Positions 22,401 through 29,619 of a stretch of DNA of 29,619 nt are shown here, in pieces. The position numbers were made by a program, and so were the translations under genes. The notes under the pieces are model-generated. The model was given only the letters and a program-made list of their open reading frames with translations, was not told the origin of the DNA and ran no database searches. Position 1 is the first letter of the stretch; every line of letters starts with the position of its first letter. Source of the DNA: Cytauxzoon felis (taxonomy: Eukaryota > Apicomplexa > Aconoidasida > Piroplasmida > Theileriidae); the NCBI GenBank assembly GCA_020283715.1, contig JAIQCW010000027.1, positions 1 through 29,619 of the forward strand, in the 5' to 3' direction.

Positions 22401-24613
22401 GCATCATTCAATTCTTTATTTACACGAGCTTCAAATGATTCAAATAATGATTTACCAGGTTGACATTTTAATTTACCCCTCTGTGCTAATCCAATTAATC
22501 TTTGTACCTCTTTTTTTGAACGATCTAATACCTCTGTTACACGAGCAAGCGTAGACTCACTTGCAGTAATATCAGAACATGATACAGTAAAACCAACCTG
22601 TACAAACCATGCATTAACAACCTTTTGTACAGTAGTTAAAAAATCTTTACATCTTTCTGGCCCAACCTCATGCCATAATACATGAATTAATGAACCAGAT
22701 GAACAACCAACAGTACGTTTACAAATTACACCACTTAAATGCTCATTCTTACGTATTATAACTTTAGAATCATTAGCAGAACAATATGGATTATCCTTAT
22801 CCTTAGATATACCAGCATCACGCATTAAATTTATATTTGTTAATGATTGCGATTGATCAAATGTTAATAATACAGTTATAACCTGCTTACCAGTCCATAA
22901 TGATACAGGATGAAATATACAAGGCTGAGGCAATTTACCATCCCAATATGGTATCCACATTAATAAATTCATTAATTGATCCCTAGTTAAAAAACAATCC
23001 CTTTTTGTAAATTTTGATATACCAAGTAATGAATCCTGTACTATACCCATTACAGGACGATTACCTTGTGGTGATACAATCTGCTTTGGTACAAGCATTA
23101 AATGCTTTACCTCTGCTCTTGTTTCATGTGTCTGAACTAAATGTAAATTCATTTCATCACCATCAAAATCAGCATTATATGGGGTAGTTACAGATAAATT
23201 TAAACGAAATGTTGAATATGGTAATATTTTAGCACGATGACCCATTATACTCATCTTATGTAATGATGGTTGACGATTAAATAATATATAATCACCATCT
23301 TGCATATGACGTTCTACTTTATAACCATATTCTAATTGTAATTCACTATTCCTTTTTACATGTCTTAAATCAAATCTTGTACCATCATCACGTACTATAA
23401 ATTTTGCACCTGGCCAATCATGTGGACCCATCTCTACCTTCTTTCTTAAACTTTCATAATTTAATGGTGTTACAGTTTCTGAAAATGTTAATGTCATTGC
23501 TATAGATTTTGGTACACCTATTGTATCAATTGGTAAATTTGGATCACCTGTAATTACAGTTCTTGCCGAAAAATCTACTCTTTTACCCATTAAATTACCT
23601 CTTAATCTACCTTCTTTACCCTTTAATCTAGCCCTTATAGATTTTATAGGCTTTTTAGATCTAGTTGATGCTATAGGCATACCCGGTATATCATTATCAA
23701 ATAATGTTGTTATATGAAATTGAAGTAATTGTGACATCTCTTGTATAATATGTGGAGCTGTTGCCCTCTTATCATGCCTTTTTATTAAATTATTTGTCTT
23801 TACTATATCCAATAATTTTAATGTCAAATCATCCTCACTCCTATCACTACCATATTGTACATATGGACGTACTGCAGGTGGTGGTATTGGTAATACCTGT
23901 AATATTAACCATGATGGTTGTGAACGCTCTGGTGTAAATCCTAAATAATTCATATCATCATGATCAATGTTTTTTAATATTTTAAATGCTTCATCTGCAT
24001 TTAATACACGCTTAACCTCATCACATTCTTCATCAACCTCTTCTAATATCTGACGATGCTTTTGAGTGAATTGGATCATAATATTTGGACCTTCTTTAGT
24101 ATATCTAGGCTGTGGATAACCACAACCTTTAACCTTTGAATCAGATTGTGATGCATATTGACAACGTGATGATGATGAACATATATCAGCTAATCTACTT
24201 AATCTCATTGATGTCGCCCTAGCCTTCATTAAATTACGTATCCTAGGATCATCCTTATCACATAATAAACGACTACAATTATAACATATACAACGTAAAA
24301 TTTTCATTACTGATGACATAAAACCATAATGATACATTGGCTTCGCTAATATCACATGTCCAAAATGACCATTGCAATATTTCAAATCCATACAACATGT
24401 AGTACATACATGACGAGGATCCGTTGTACCCATACGTAAATCATTCAAACCACCTACTTGTGGTATACCATCTCTATACAATTCCGATAATGTCACCTCA
24501 CATACTGACATACGCTTTATCAACTCCGGATCCAATATACCAAACTCTATCATACGAATCTTCTTCAATTCGCATGGAGAAAATGGTTTGTTTAATTCTA
24601 TCACCGTCGTCAT
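19451..24613 (-). CDS. RPB1: DNA-directed RNA polymerase II largest subunit RPB1
   Basis: A single-exon gene of 1720 aa encoding the catalytic subunit that makes mRNA. The N-terminal clamp has zinc-binding cysteines ([17 protein letters not shown] and [11 protein letters not shown]). The active-site metal motif [12 protein letters not shown] is at about residues 480-490. The bridge-helix/trigger-loop region is seen in GPESRGFV and [20 protein letters not shown] (about residue 1100). The C-terminal domain (about 1560-1710) has 13 uninterrupted heptads mostly YSPTSPA, the insert NIG, then five more (two ending V, one YSPASPA) and a degenerate last one, closing in an acidic tail ending [10 protein letters not shown]. 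Heptad position 7 is Ala or Val, never Lys as in Plasmodium. The codons of the heptads differ, so they are not a fresh DNA expansion. The start is ATG at 24611-24613; the frame reaches one codon further only to a GTG. Confidence 0.97.
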   Translation of the reverse strand: MTTVIELNKPFSPCELKKIRMIEFGILDPELIKRMSVCEVTLSELYRDGIPQVGGLNDLRMGTTDPRHVCTTCCMDLKYCNGHFGHVILAKPMYHYGFMSSVMKILRCICYNCSRLLCDKDDPRIRNLMKARATSMRLSRLADICSSSSRCQYASQSDSKVKGCGYPQPRYTKEGPNIMIQFTQKHRQILEEVDEECDEVKRVLNADEAFKILKNIDHDDMNYLGFTPERSQPSWLILQVLPIPPPAVRPYVQYGSDRSEDDLTLKLLDIVKTNNLIKRHDKRATAPHIIQEMSQLLQFHITTLFDNDIPGMPIASTRSKKPIKSIRARLKGKEGRLRGNLMGKRVDFSARTVITGDPNLPIDTIGVPKSIAMTLTFSETVTPLNYESLRKKVEMGPHDWPGAKFIVRDDGTRFDLRHVKRNSELQLEYGYKVERHMQDGDYILFNRQPSLHKMSIMGHRAKILPYSTFRLNLSVTTPYNADFDGDEMNLHLVQTHETRAEVKHLMLVPKQIVSPQGNRPVMGIVQDSLLGISKFTKRDCFLTRDQLMNLLMWIPYWDGKLPQPCIFHPVSLWTGKQVITVLLTFDQSQSLTNINLMRDAGISKDKDNPYCSANDSKVIIRKNEHLSGVICKRTVGCSSGSLIHVLWHEVGPERCKDFLTTVQKVVNAWFVQVGFTVSCSDITASESTLARVTEVLDRSKKEVQRLIGLAQRGKLKCQPGKSLFESFEARVNKELNDAREQSGTIAAQSLDERNNILAMVNSGSKGSTINISQIIACVGQQNVEGKRVPFGFRDRSLPHFIKHDYGPESRGFVSNSYLSGLTPQEMFFHAMGGREGIIDTACKTSETGYVQRRLIKAMEDIMVQYDKTARNGNGDILQFLYGEDGMSAEYIEDQHLELMKLDYSELNRLYSHDFRNENYGIGWILDENIRTSILTDFSQQVVLVEEYQRLLDMKSIVCKEVFPDGDYSQHLPININRLLEYAKTQFPSTIESRKLLNPVDIAQRTHKLLEGLIIVNTSGPQDVLAAEAQENATILIKAHLRLALHSRRLMEHEKIGNLALDWLLGEIERHFYRCIAHAGECVGAIAAQSIGEPATQMTLNTFHFAGVSSKNVTLGLPRLKELINVVRNVKTPSLTIYLDEGVAQDQERAKDMQTRLEYTTLDKVVASSQVIYDPNISNTIVLKDREWVRDYYEFPDEDENRLGPWLLRIQLSNKIMTDKRLTMKEIGDRIYQEFSNDEIDCIYTDDNSEELVLRIRVKYYGVEMAEDQTMTENEGEFLQRFMSQVLSTVMLRGIPKITKVYMKEEARTKYNDITGRFERISQWVLDTDGCNLEDVLPIPCVDYIRTISNDISEIFHVFGIEAARRALLRELRAVISFDGSYVNYRHLSLLCDVMTQKGHIMSITRHGLNRADRGPLVKCSFEETLETLLDASVFGEVDQLKGITENVMVGQLCPYGTGSFDIMIDEGKLRDANQNLQLLPDSAMSGFISPGASPDSMSPGKINSMLSPLPFSPSYSALMMSPVVANSPSFTNSMVDTSALGGSFSPTIQSPRSPTSPYAPLSPNPLSPAYSPTSPAYSPTSPAYSPTSPAYSPTSPAYSPTSPAYSPTSPAYSPTSPAYSPTSPAYSPTSPAYSPTSPAYSPTSPAYSPTSPAYSPTSPNIGYSPTSPVYSPASPAYSPTSPAYSPTSPVYSPTSPAYSPMDPFSPNPFEDDNDEVADEN

Positions 24614-24892
24614 CACTACACAAATTATTCATCACATCTTCCAAATATCACTTTCCTTATACTGACCACTACTATAATCACCTACTACAATCGGGCCCCC
24701 TAACTATCTAATGAAATCGACAATTAGGAAGTATTCACGATATTTCAACAATGTTATTCTACCTTTTAAATTTACTATTCATATATTCCATCAATTTAAT
24801 CCTGTATATCATTACAATGGACCCATACGACGGACCGCGGTAAATATCAACTACTGACTCTTAATAAATCAGATTATAAAATATATTAAATA

Positions 24893-27800
24893 CTAAACTA
24901 CATTAATTTGTTCCTTATTTGTTGGTTGATTACTAAATATGTCATCAGAATCCCTTGATTCAGGTTTGGTATTTAGAGCCTTGTAAATCGATACCGCCTG
25001 TGTTATAAAGTCATTACCCCTAGTCAAATCATTCGGTATAATGATTGTATTGCTACTCTTAGCCAATTTACTAAAGGCTTCTATATATTGTTCTGCAAGA
25101 CGTAAAGCAACAGCCTCACCCATACCTAATTTAGAAATAATAATTAGTTTTAATAATGATCAATGAAAATTATATTCAATAGAATATTAATATAAACATT
25201 TCCACCCGAAGTCCAATCCTACTCATCTTCCACTATGTGTTATACCGTAGGTCCTGCAGACAGCTTCTCTTTTTACCTCCCCCTCCGCCTCCCCGAGATC
25301 AGCTGCGGGTAGTCCACTTGAGGTCCAATATTACTACCTCCGCCACGATCTCCGGGAGTGGCTCTACTCTTTAGAGATAGATAATTGGAATAGCTCTCTG
25401 CAAGAGAAGGAGAGGTGGATTGCATCTCAGGTGGAGGGTTAAGTTACAACTCTTTCATTGTTATGATTATGTGTTTTAATTCTATTGTATAACGTACCCG
25501 ATTTTTTTAATGTAGAGGTGAGTGTTTCGAGGCTGTATGCTGTAGCATCGGCTTTTTGTCGTTGTGCGATTGCTTCACCTTCGGCTTTTAGAATTTCTAT
25601 TTGTCTTCTACCCATTGCTAAATTAATTTCACTTTCTCGATCACCTTCGCTGCGTAATATTTCTGCACGTTTCATACGTTCAGCTTCAGCCTATTTGAAA
25701 TTAATATGATTTGTATTAAAATTTACATCCTTTTGGATATTTTTTTAAAACATAAAGTACAATTAAACCATGAACAACCTCCACTCAATGAATTTCACTG
25801 TTGATCTACAACTCCATCAGCAGCGGCTTGCAGGAATTGCAATAACCAATCAATCACTAGAAATATAATACCAGCTGTTAATATAATCCCATTTAAATAT
25901 TTAGCAATGCATCCATGAGGAAAGTGTATTATAGAAAAGAAGATGAGAATACATAAGAATACGGGATATAAAGGCTCACGTAAGATGCCACAATGTATGA
26001 CCACTATCCCATTTACTATTTGGTCCTATTGCAGGGATATTAGTGCTGTAATCAATATCCAATAGTGGAGATTTTTATATGGTGAATGATATAGGATAAA
26101 CACATTGAAAACCCCAACATAGCAATAGGAGACCAATCAACTCCATTACCCGCCTTCTCCTTTTTCCCACCAGTAAAATCAATATCAAATAATTTCTTTA
26201 TACCTGAGTCTGCTGTTGCAGCAGAGACTATTGCTGCAAGAAATCCAAATAGAATAAAGCCAATCATTGTCCATATAATAAATGAACCCTCCATTGACAT
26301 TGACGTACAGAAGGATGTAATACCAATAAAATCTGACAAGAGTATACAACTACTAGCCAAGGCTTGTGATGTAGCAGCTTCTTTTTGAGCTTTAAGAACA
26401 AACACTGCTATTGCACTAGATATTGCAATTCCTCCAAGTTAAAGCAATTCATCTCACCATCCCACTCGAGGCCCAATCCATACGACTTCCTTTCCACTCG
26501 CCGTGGAGGCTCTTCTATTTAGTTCCCCCTGCGCTTCCGCGAGATCAGCTACGGGTAATAAGACGATACAATAATGTTTGCCCTTATTATATTATTGACA
26601 TTGAGAGTATTGGTCATTTCAACTTTAGGAGCATCCGATATAGTTGTGGTAGCAGTTGTCATATGATCGCCATCTTTTAGAGTGGAATAAGGGAGAGGAG
26701 TACCAGTATAATCAGTTCCTTCCTGTTGCCATGTTTTAGCGCCGGTACCTTTAAATCTATACAATTTAACAGTCTCGCTAGATCCAGGTGTATATTTAAA
26801 TAATTGATTTCCAATAATCTTTGTCTTAAGTACAGTCTTATCATTATAATTTCCAAACATTAGGCATGTGTAGATGGGAATTAGTCCGAGAATTGAGAAT
26901 ATTATGCCTGTGAATATAGGTGAGTAAGGGGATTCCGTATGACATATGATGAAAAACCAAAGGAATATGCTGGAGAATGATACACCAGCGATAAAGGTTG
27001 AAGTAATAACAGGAGCTTTCATTTCATGATCGGTCTGATAAAATTTTTTCATCCAATTATTATCCCAAACTCTGGTAAGTTTTCCTGCATCTTCTGTTAA
27101 TTTCTCGGCTAATGCAACATTTCTATTGTATTTATCATCATCGACAGAAACATCATTATAATCTGTACCTTTAACAATTGTAACTTCAGTGTCACCAACT
27201 CTTTTTTTATGATCCCTAATATGTTCAGTGCGAGGATTATCAGCATGAATAGTATTACTACTCGGATCATGTGGTCCCCATGTGTACGATTTTCGTGTCG
27301 TTGGTTGCCAATTATTATTATTAGCCGCATCGAATATCCCCTGCAATGCCCAAAATTCTATTTCGGTTGCAATATATTCCAACATTGATCAATTGTCTTC
27401 AATTTATTCCCTTAAGCAGCGACAATATTCAATCTAACTATATCATCAACTTTATTAAATTCATGCACTGGATTATTAGGATCCCATTCTAAGTTTCCGA
27501 TGTCAGCTTTAGTAAGTTGAGTACCACTTTGAGTCCAATTCGTCCTCAACTTGATTTCAGAGCTCTTCAAGGCAACCTTCTCATTATGGTTTGCAATTAA
27601 GACGGCTGAGAATATTGCAAATATGGATCTGAGAGCTAAGGAAATTCCGAAGTTTATAATTTTATTTGAATGCTCTGAATCTCCAGGATCAATGAATGCA
27701 GTTGTAAAAATCCCAAAAATAACACTCAATAAAAGGAAGAAACCGAATATACCTAAAGCTACACCACCAGCAATTTTAACATTTTCAGCTTCAGTTCCAT

Positions 27801-29280
27801 CCCAAAGTGTACTAAATTCGTCAAGTTTCTTGGCAACACCGTTATTGTTATGGTTAAGGCGATCTGCAATTTGTGTGGAAATATCGAAATTAATCTTCTT
27901 CTTATCTTCAAGAGCATCTTTATTAGCTTGATTTTCAGCTTGATTAGCACCAGTGGCGGCAGTAATAGTTTGATCACCACTCGTCAATAATTCATTGGCT
28001 GATGTTTTATTTGAGGAATGGAGAAGGAGGGAGAAAATCTGACTGATAGACAACAAAATTAGCCACGGCAAAATTTTTAGCTTGACCTCGAGTTTCATTT
28101 TCACCAGAGCCAAAATCGGTAATTGTAGTATTAAGATCGCTCTTCAATACTCTATTAACACCACTTGGTTGTGTATATTCACCGAGTGTAAACTTCTCTC
28201 GATGATTGGCGATGACAACTCCAAAGAATATTGGAATGAGGAGGACGAAGTTGAGAAAGGGTTGGAGAGGGGTTCCAAAAATGATTACGGATTTAGAAAC
28301 CCCTGGATAATAAATATGCAGAAGTATACAGAGGATAATATCTGTACACCAACTGAAACTAAAGCCACATAACAAGCATATTTAACTGCATCATTTTCAC
28401 TATTCATTTCACTTACACCCTCTACAAATTTGTTAAAAGCGCTATCAGTATTTGATGTTCTGAGATTTAGTGCGTTTGCGGCATTGTCTTTATTAGTATC
28501 ACTACCTGTCCACCCATTGCCTTTAAGTATCACCCATTCTACAAAATTTGCACCATAATAAGGTAATCTTAGATGAAGAACTTCATTCCCAGTCCACAAA
28601 AGACAGGCAAAGAACAATAAGCCTATTGTAACTTTGATATGATAAACAACTAACGTATAGTCATAGTCCTCCCAGTAATATTTTTTTATAGAAATGTTCA
28701 CACTGAAATGAGTGAATGATTAACAACCTCAAAAGTCCGTAGAAGAAATCCGTCGTTCGATGGAGATGAAAAAATGGAGAGTTACAAACATCATGAAATC
28801 AAATGAGGTATCAACATCATAAAACCAAGTAATAACATAGCAAGGCTACCTAAGATTTTGTTAACCTTCTTACGTTGTTCCTCATTTAGAGCCATTTTTA
28901 CATATCGTTGGTTCCATCTTTACACATCATTCTAATTAACCATCTTCATTTATTTTAAAGTTAAAAAAATATCCGAAATCCAGAACAATCATAATCCTTC
29001 AACAAACCTGTTTCTCCATAGCAGATGTAATATTCTTTGGGAGTGTAATATCTCTAATCTCATATCTCAAACACGTTATTCCCCAAGATTTGGATGCAGC
29101 ATTAATGTTCTAGTAATTTAAAATTAATATTAACAATAAACATACATTAACAATTATATTATTCAAATTATCACGCTCAAGAAATGTATTATCCAATGAT
29201 AATTTACCCAATTCCGATCTCATTGTAGTCTGAGCCAATTGAGTTATAGCAAATATAGGATCCTCAACACCATAAGATGC
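24893..29280 (-). CDS. Stomatin-like protein 2 (SLP2), mitochondrial SPFH-family protein, 5' part beyond the window
   Basis: Four exons in the window, 29280-29146, 29109-29008, 25690-25498 and 25125-24893, give the last 220 residues; the N-terminal exons lie to the right. SLP2 is a mitochondrial inner-membrane scaffold that binds cardiolipin and prohibitins. Matching text: ASYGVEDPIFAITQLAQTTM, then ELGKLSLDNTFLERDNLN, INAASKSWGITCLRYEIRDI, AEAERMKRAEILRSEGDRES and AEQYIEAFSKLAKSSNTIII. Joins keep frame: AAT|GTATGT..AG|AAC (36 nt), CAG|GTTTGTTG..AG|GCT (3317 nt) and G|GTACGT..AG|GTATGG (372 nt, with a modular repeat). The join MEKQ|AEAERMKRA reproduces exactly the family's continuous helix. 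The 3317-nt intron is far outside the size of any other in the window and contains membrane-protein genes on the same strand. An upstream intron from 29281 also contains a modular repeat. Confidence 0.88.
25202..25438. repeat. Modular repeat in SLP2 last intron
   Basis: It begins tccacccgaagtcc and ends catctcaggtggagg. Internal modules are gtcctgcagacagcttctct, cctccgagatcagctgcggg-type sequence, gtccacttgaggtcc, gccacgatctccgggagtgg, ctctttagagatagataatt and gctctctgcaagagaagg. It lies wholly inside the 372-nt intron 25126-25497. Confidence 0.85.
25795..26438 (-). pseudogene. Fragments of a multi-pass membrane protein inside the SLP2 intron (unit D)
   Basis: Two open segments in different frames. 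The first (26438-26052) reads LGGIAISSAIAVFVLKAQ, then SFIIWTMIGFILFGFLAAIV and NGVDWSPIAMLGFS: at least two hydrophobic helices and no in-frame ATG at its start. The second (about 26025-25795, TGA) reads PLYPVFLCILIFFSIIHF and NGIILTAGIIFLVIDWLL, two more helices. A GT-AG intron (donor near 26069, acceptor gattacag near 26031) could remove part of the gap but does not by itself bring both frames together. It may be a decayed gene or a gene with several tiny introns I cannot resolve. I do not recognise it, and its similarity to units A-C is not convincing. Confidence 0.4.
26456..26560. repeat. Partial modular repeat between membrane-protein units C and D
   Basis: It contains tcccactcgaggcccaatcc, ccactcgccgtggaggctctt, ctatttagttccccctgcgc and gagatcagctacgggtaat, that is, only the outer half of the element. 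It overlaps the end of the reading frame of unit C: the TAG stop at 26549-26551 is made by the gctgatc..ctacgggta module. Confidence 0.75.
26549..27385 (-). CDS. Membrane protein of unknown function, family unit C (nested in the SLP2 intron)
   Basis: An intact ORF of 278 aa from ATG 27385 to TAG 26549. It has a long polar N-terminal half (MLEYIATEIEFWALQGIF, then many Asn, Asp, Lys), two hydrophobic helices (FSSIFLWFFIICHTE and IFTGIIFSILGLIPIYTCLM) separated by a short polar turn, then GNYNDKTVLKTKIIG and a polar tail ending NNIIRANIIVSSYYP. The turn, the N.(D/E)K...LK motif after the second helix and the tail (..(I/V)R.NI(I/V)) align with unit B and partly with unit A, so they are paralogues. 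The last residues and stop come from the modular repeat. It begins 26 bp after the stop of unit B. It may be one of the fast-evolving multicopy membrane families of piroplasms; I cannot name it. Confidence 0.6.
   Translation of the reverse strand: MLEYIATEIEFWALQGIFDAANNNNWQPTTRKSYTWGPHDPSSNTIHADNPRTEHIRDHKKRVGDTEVTIVKGTDYNDVSVDDDKYNRNVALAEKLTEDAGKLTRVWDNNWMKKFYQTDHEMKAPVITSTFIAGVSFSSIFLWFFIICHTESPYSPIFTGIIFSILGLIPIYTCLMFGNYNDKTVLKTKIIGNQLFKYTPGSSETVKLYRFKGTGAKTWQQEGTDYTGTPLPYSTLKDGDHMTTATTTISDAPKVEMTNTLNVNNIIRANIIVSSYYP
27412..28098 (-). CDS. Membrane protein of unknown function, family unit B (nested in the SLP2 intron)
   Basis: The open frame runs from ATG 28098 to TAA 27412, 228 aa. It starts with a hydrophobic stretch (ILPWLILLSISQIFSLLL), then a polar region rich in Asn, Lys and Asp, then two helices (GVALGIFGFFLLLSVIFGIF and FGISLALRSIFAIFSAVLI), IANHNEKVALKSSEIKL, and a tail with LEWDPNNP ending DDIVRLNIVAA. 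The second helix and IANH.EK are shared with unit A, and the tail with unit C. The first 92 bases overlap the 3' end of unit A in another frame, so the true start is uncertain; the body might instead begin at an acceptor (acatcag|CCAATG) about 100 bases further in. Confidence 0.55.
   Translation of the reverse strand: MKLEVKLKILPWLILLSISQIFSLLLHSSNKTSANELLTSGDQTITAATGANQAENQANKDALEDKKKINFDISTQIADRLNHNNNGVAKKLDEFSTLWDGTEAENVKIAGGVALGIFGFFLLLSVIFGIFTTAFIDPGDSEHSNKIINFGISLALRSIFAIFSAVLIANHNEKVALKSSEIKLRTNWTQSGTQLTKADIGNLEWDPNNPVHEFNKVDDIVRLNIVAA
28007..28701 (-). pseudogene. Membrane protein family unit A, apparently frameshifted
   Basis: Two frames together align with unit B. The first (28701-28285) has a helix (IKVTIGLLFFACLLW), a polar Asn-rich region, and KYACYVALVSVGVQ..SSVYFCIFII. 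The second, one base out, continues YPGVSKSVIIFG, FVLLIPIFFGVV, IANHREKFTLGEY, and a tail ending in FVVYQSDF. The switch falls near 28300-28312. A 47-nt GT-AG intron would fix the frame but would delete most of the helix aligned with unit B, so a true frameshift, or a sequencing error, is more likely. The first frame opens at a GTG after a possible acceptor (catttcag|TGTGAAC), so an upstream exon is expected, perhaps the 34-codon ORF at 28791-28895. Confidence 0.5.
28791..28895 (-). CDS. Small ORF with one membrane helix; possible first exon of unit A or a tiny gene
   Basis: ATG 28895 to TGA 28791, 34 codons: MALNEEQRKKVNKILGSLAM followed by LLLGFMMLIPHLIS. The polar, charged head and single hydrophobic helix look like real protein. 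A donor at AT|GTTGAT joined to the acceptor before unit A (cag|TGTGAAC) would keep frame with unit A, but the donor is weak. As a stand-alone protein it resembles the general type of single-helix microproteins of ER or mitochondrial complexes; I do not recognise it. Confidence 0.35.
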   Translation of the reverse strand: MALNEEQRKKVNKILGSLAMLLLGFMMLIPHLIS

Positions 29281-29383
29281 CTAAAATGATTGTATTAAAT
29301 GAATGATGTAATCTACATCCAAAGCCTAATCATAATTCACTTTCCATTGTTACCTGAGTACCAATATACCTTTATTACTCTTG

Positions 29384-29619
29384 CAGAGAGCTCTTCTAAT
29401 TACCTCCCTCTAAAGAGTATAGCCACTCCCAGAGATCGTGGCGGAGGTAGTGATTGGACCTCAGGTGGAGACCTCAAGTGGACTACCCGCAGCTGATCTC
29501 AGGGAAGCGGAGGGGGAAGTAAATAGAAGAGCTGTCTGCAGGACGAAGGTAAGGTTGGAGATGAGGTTAGTGATTGGACTTCGAGTGGAAGTGGAACCTG
29601 GAAGCGATCTATGGGAGCT
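29384..29619. repeat. Modular repeat at the right edge, probably in an upstream SLP2 intron
   Basis: It reads cttgcagagagctcttctaa, ctctaaagagtatagccac, cccagagatcgtggcgg, gacctcaggtgga, gacctcaagtgg, cccgcagctgatctcaggg, gagctgtctgcaggacga and tggaagcgatctatgggagc, then runs off the window. Exon 29280-29146 begins with a clear acceptor (cattttag|GCATCTT), so this repeat lies in the preceding intron unless that intron is very short. Confidence 0.8.

Overview
The window is nuclear DNA of an apicomplexan, most likely a piroplasmid (Theileria/Babesia/Cytauxzoon group). Evidence: AT-rich intergenic DNA; very short introns (36-65 nt) with GTATGT/GTAAGT donors; a nuclear gene for only the N-terminal half of cytochrome c oxidase subunit 2 (the split COX2A found in apicomplexans and relatives); and an RNA polymerase II large subunit with a Tyr-Ser-Pro-Thr-Ser-Pro-Ala tail. 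I cannot fix the species. Nearly all genes are on the minus strand. All exon joins below are my own readings of splice sites; in each completed gene the summed exon length is a multiple of three.

Layout, left to right: 3-8757 (-) a giant armadillo-repeat protein (2677 aa if joined) ending in a PH-like domain that looks, when read alone, like a separate secreted protein; 9452-10204 (-) COX2A; 10587-10961 (+) a mitochondrially targeted IscX; 11462-13313 (-) a 12-TM MFS/BT1-like transporter in three exons; 13529-16678 (-) chaperonin CCT1/TCP-1 alpha in seven exons; 16753-16875 (+) a tiny possible gene; 17274-17443 (+) two candidate box C/D snoRNAs; 17476-19308 (-) a CDC50/LEM3 protein (P4-ATPase beta subunit) in five exons; 19451-24613 (-) RPB1; 24893-29280 (-, 5' end outside the window) a stomatin-like protein 2 (SLP2).

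Two things stand out. First, a modular, partly palindromic GC-richer repeat of about 200-340 bp (ends like CCACCTGAGGTCC / GACCTCAGGTGGA) occurs at ten places. Eight sit in or probably in introns of conserved genes, one lies among the genes nested in the SLP2 intron, and one has been taken into the coding sequence of the ARM protein, in frame. Introns without it are 36-65 nt (one of 178); introns with it are 313-721 nt. Second, two adjoining, clearly matching SLP2 exons (25498-25690 and 29008-29109) are separated by 3317 bp holding a cluster of small multi-pass membrane protein genes, at least three of them paralogous, one frameshifted. Either SLP2 has a giant intron with nested genes, or this is an insertion or a misassembly.

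Mitochondrial genes recur (COX2A, IscX, SLP2); COX2A and IscX are divergently transcribed from one 382-bp interval. No rRNA, tRNA or CRISPR was recognised.
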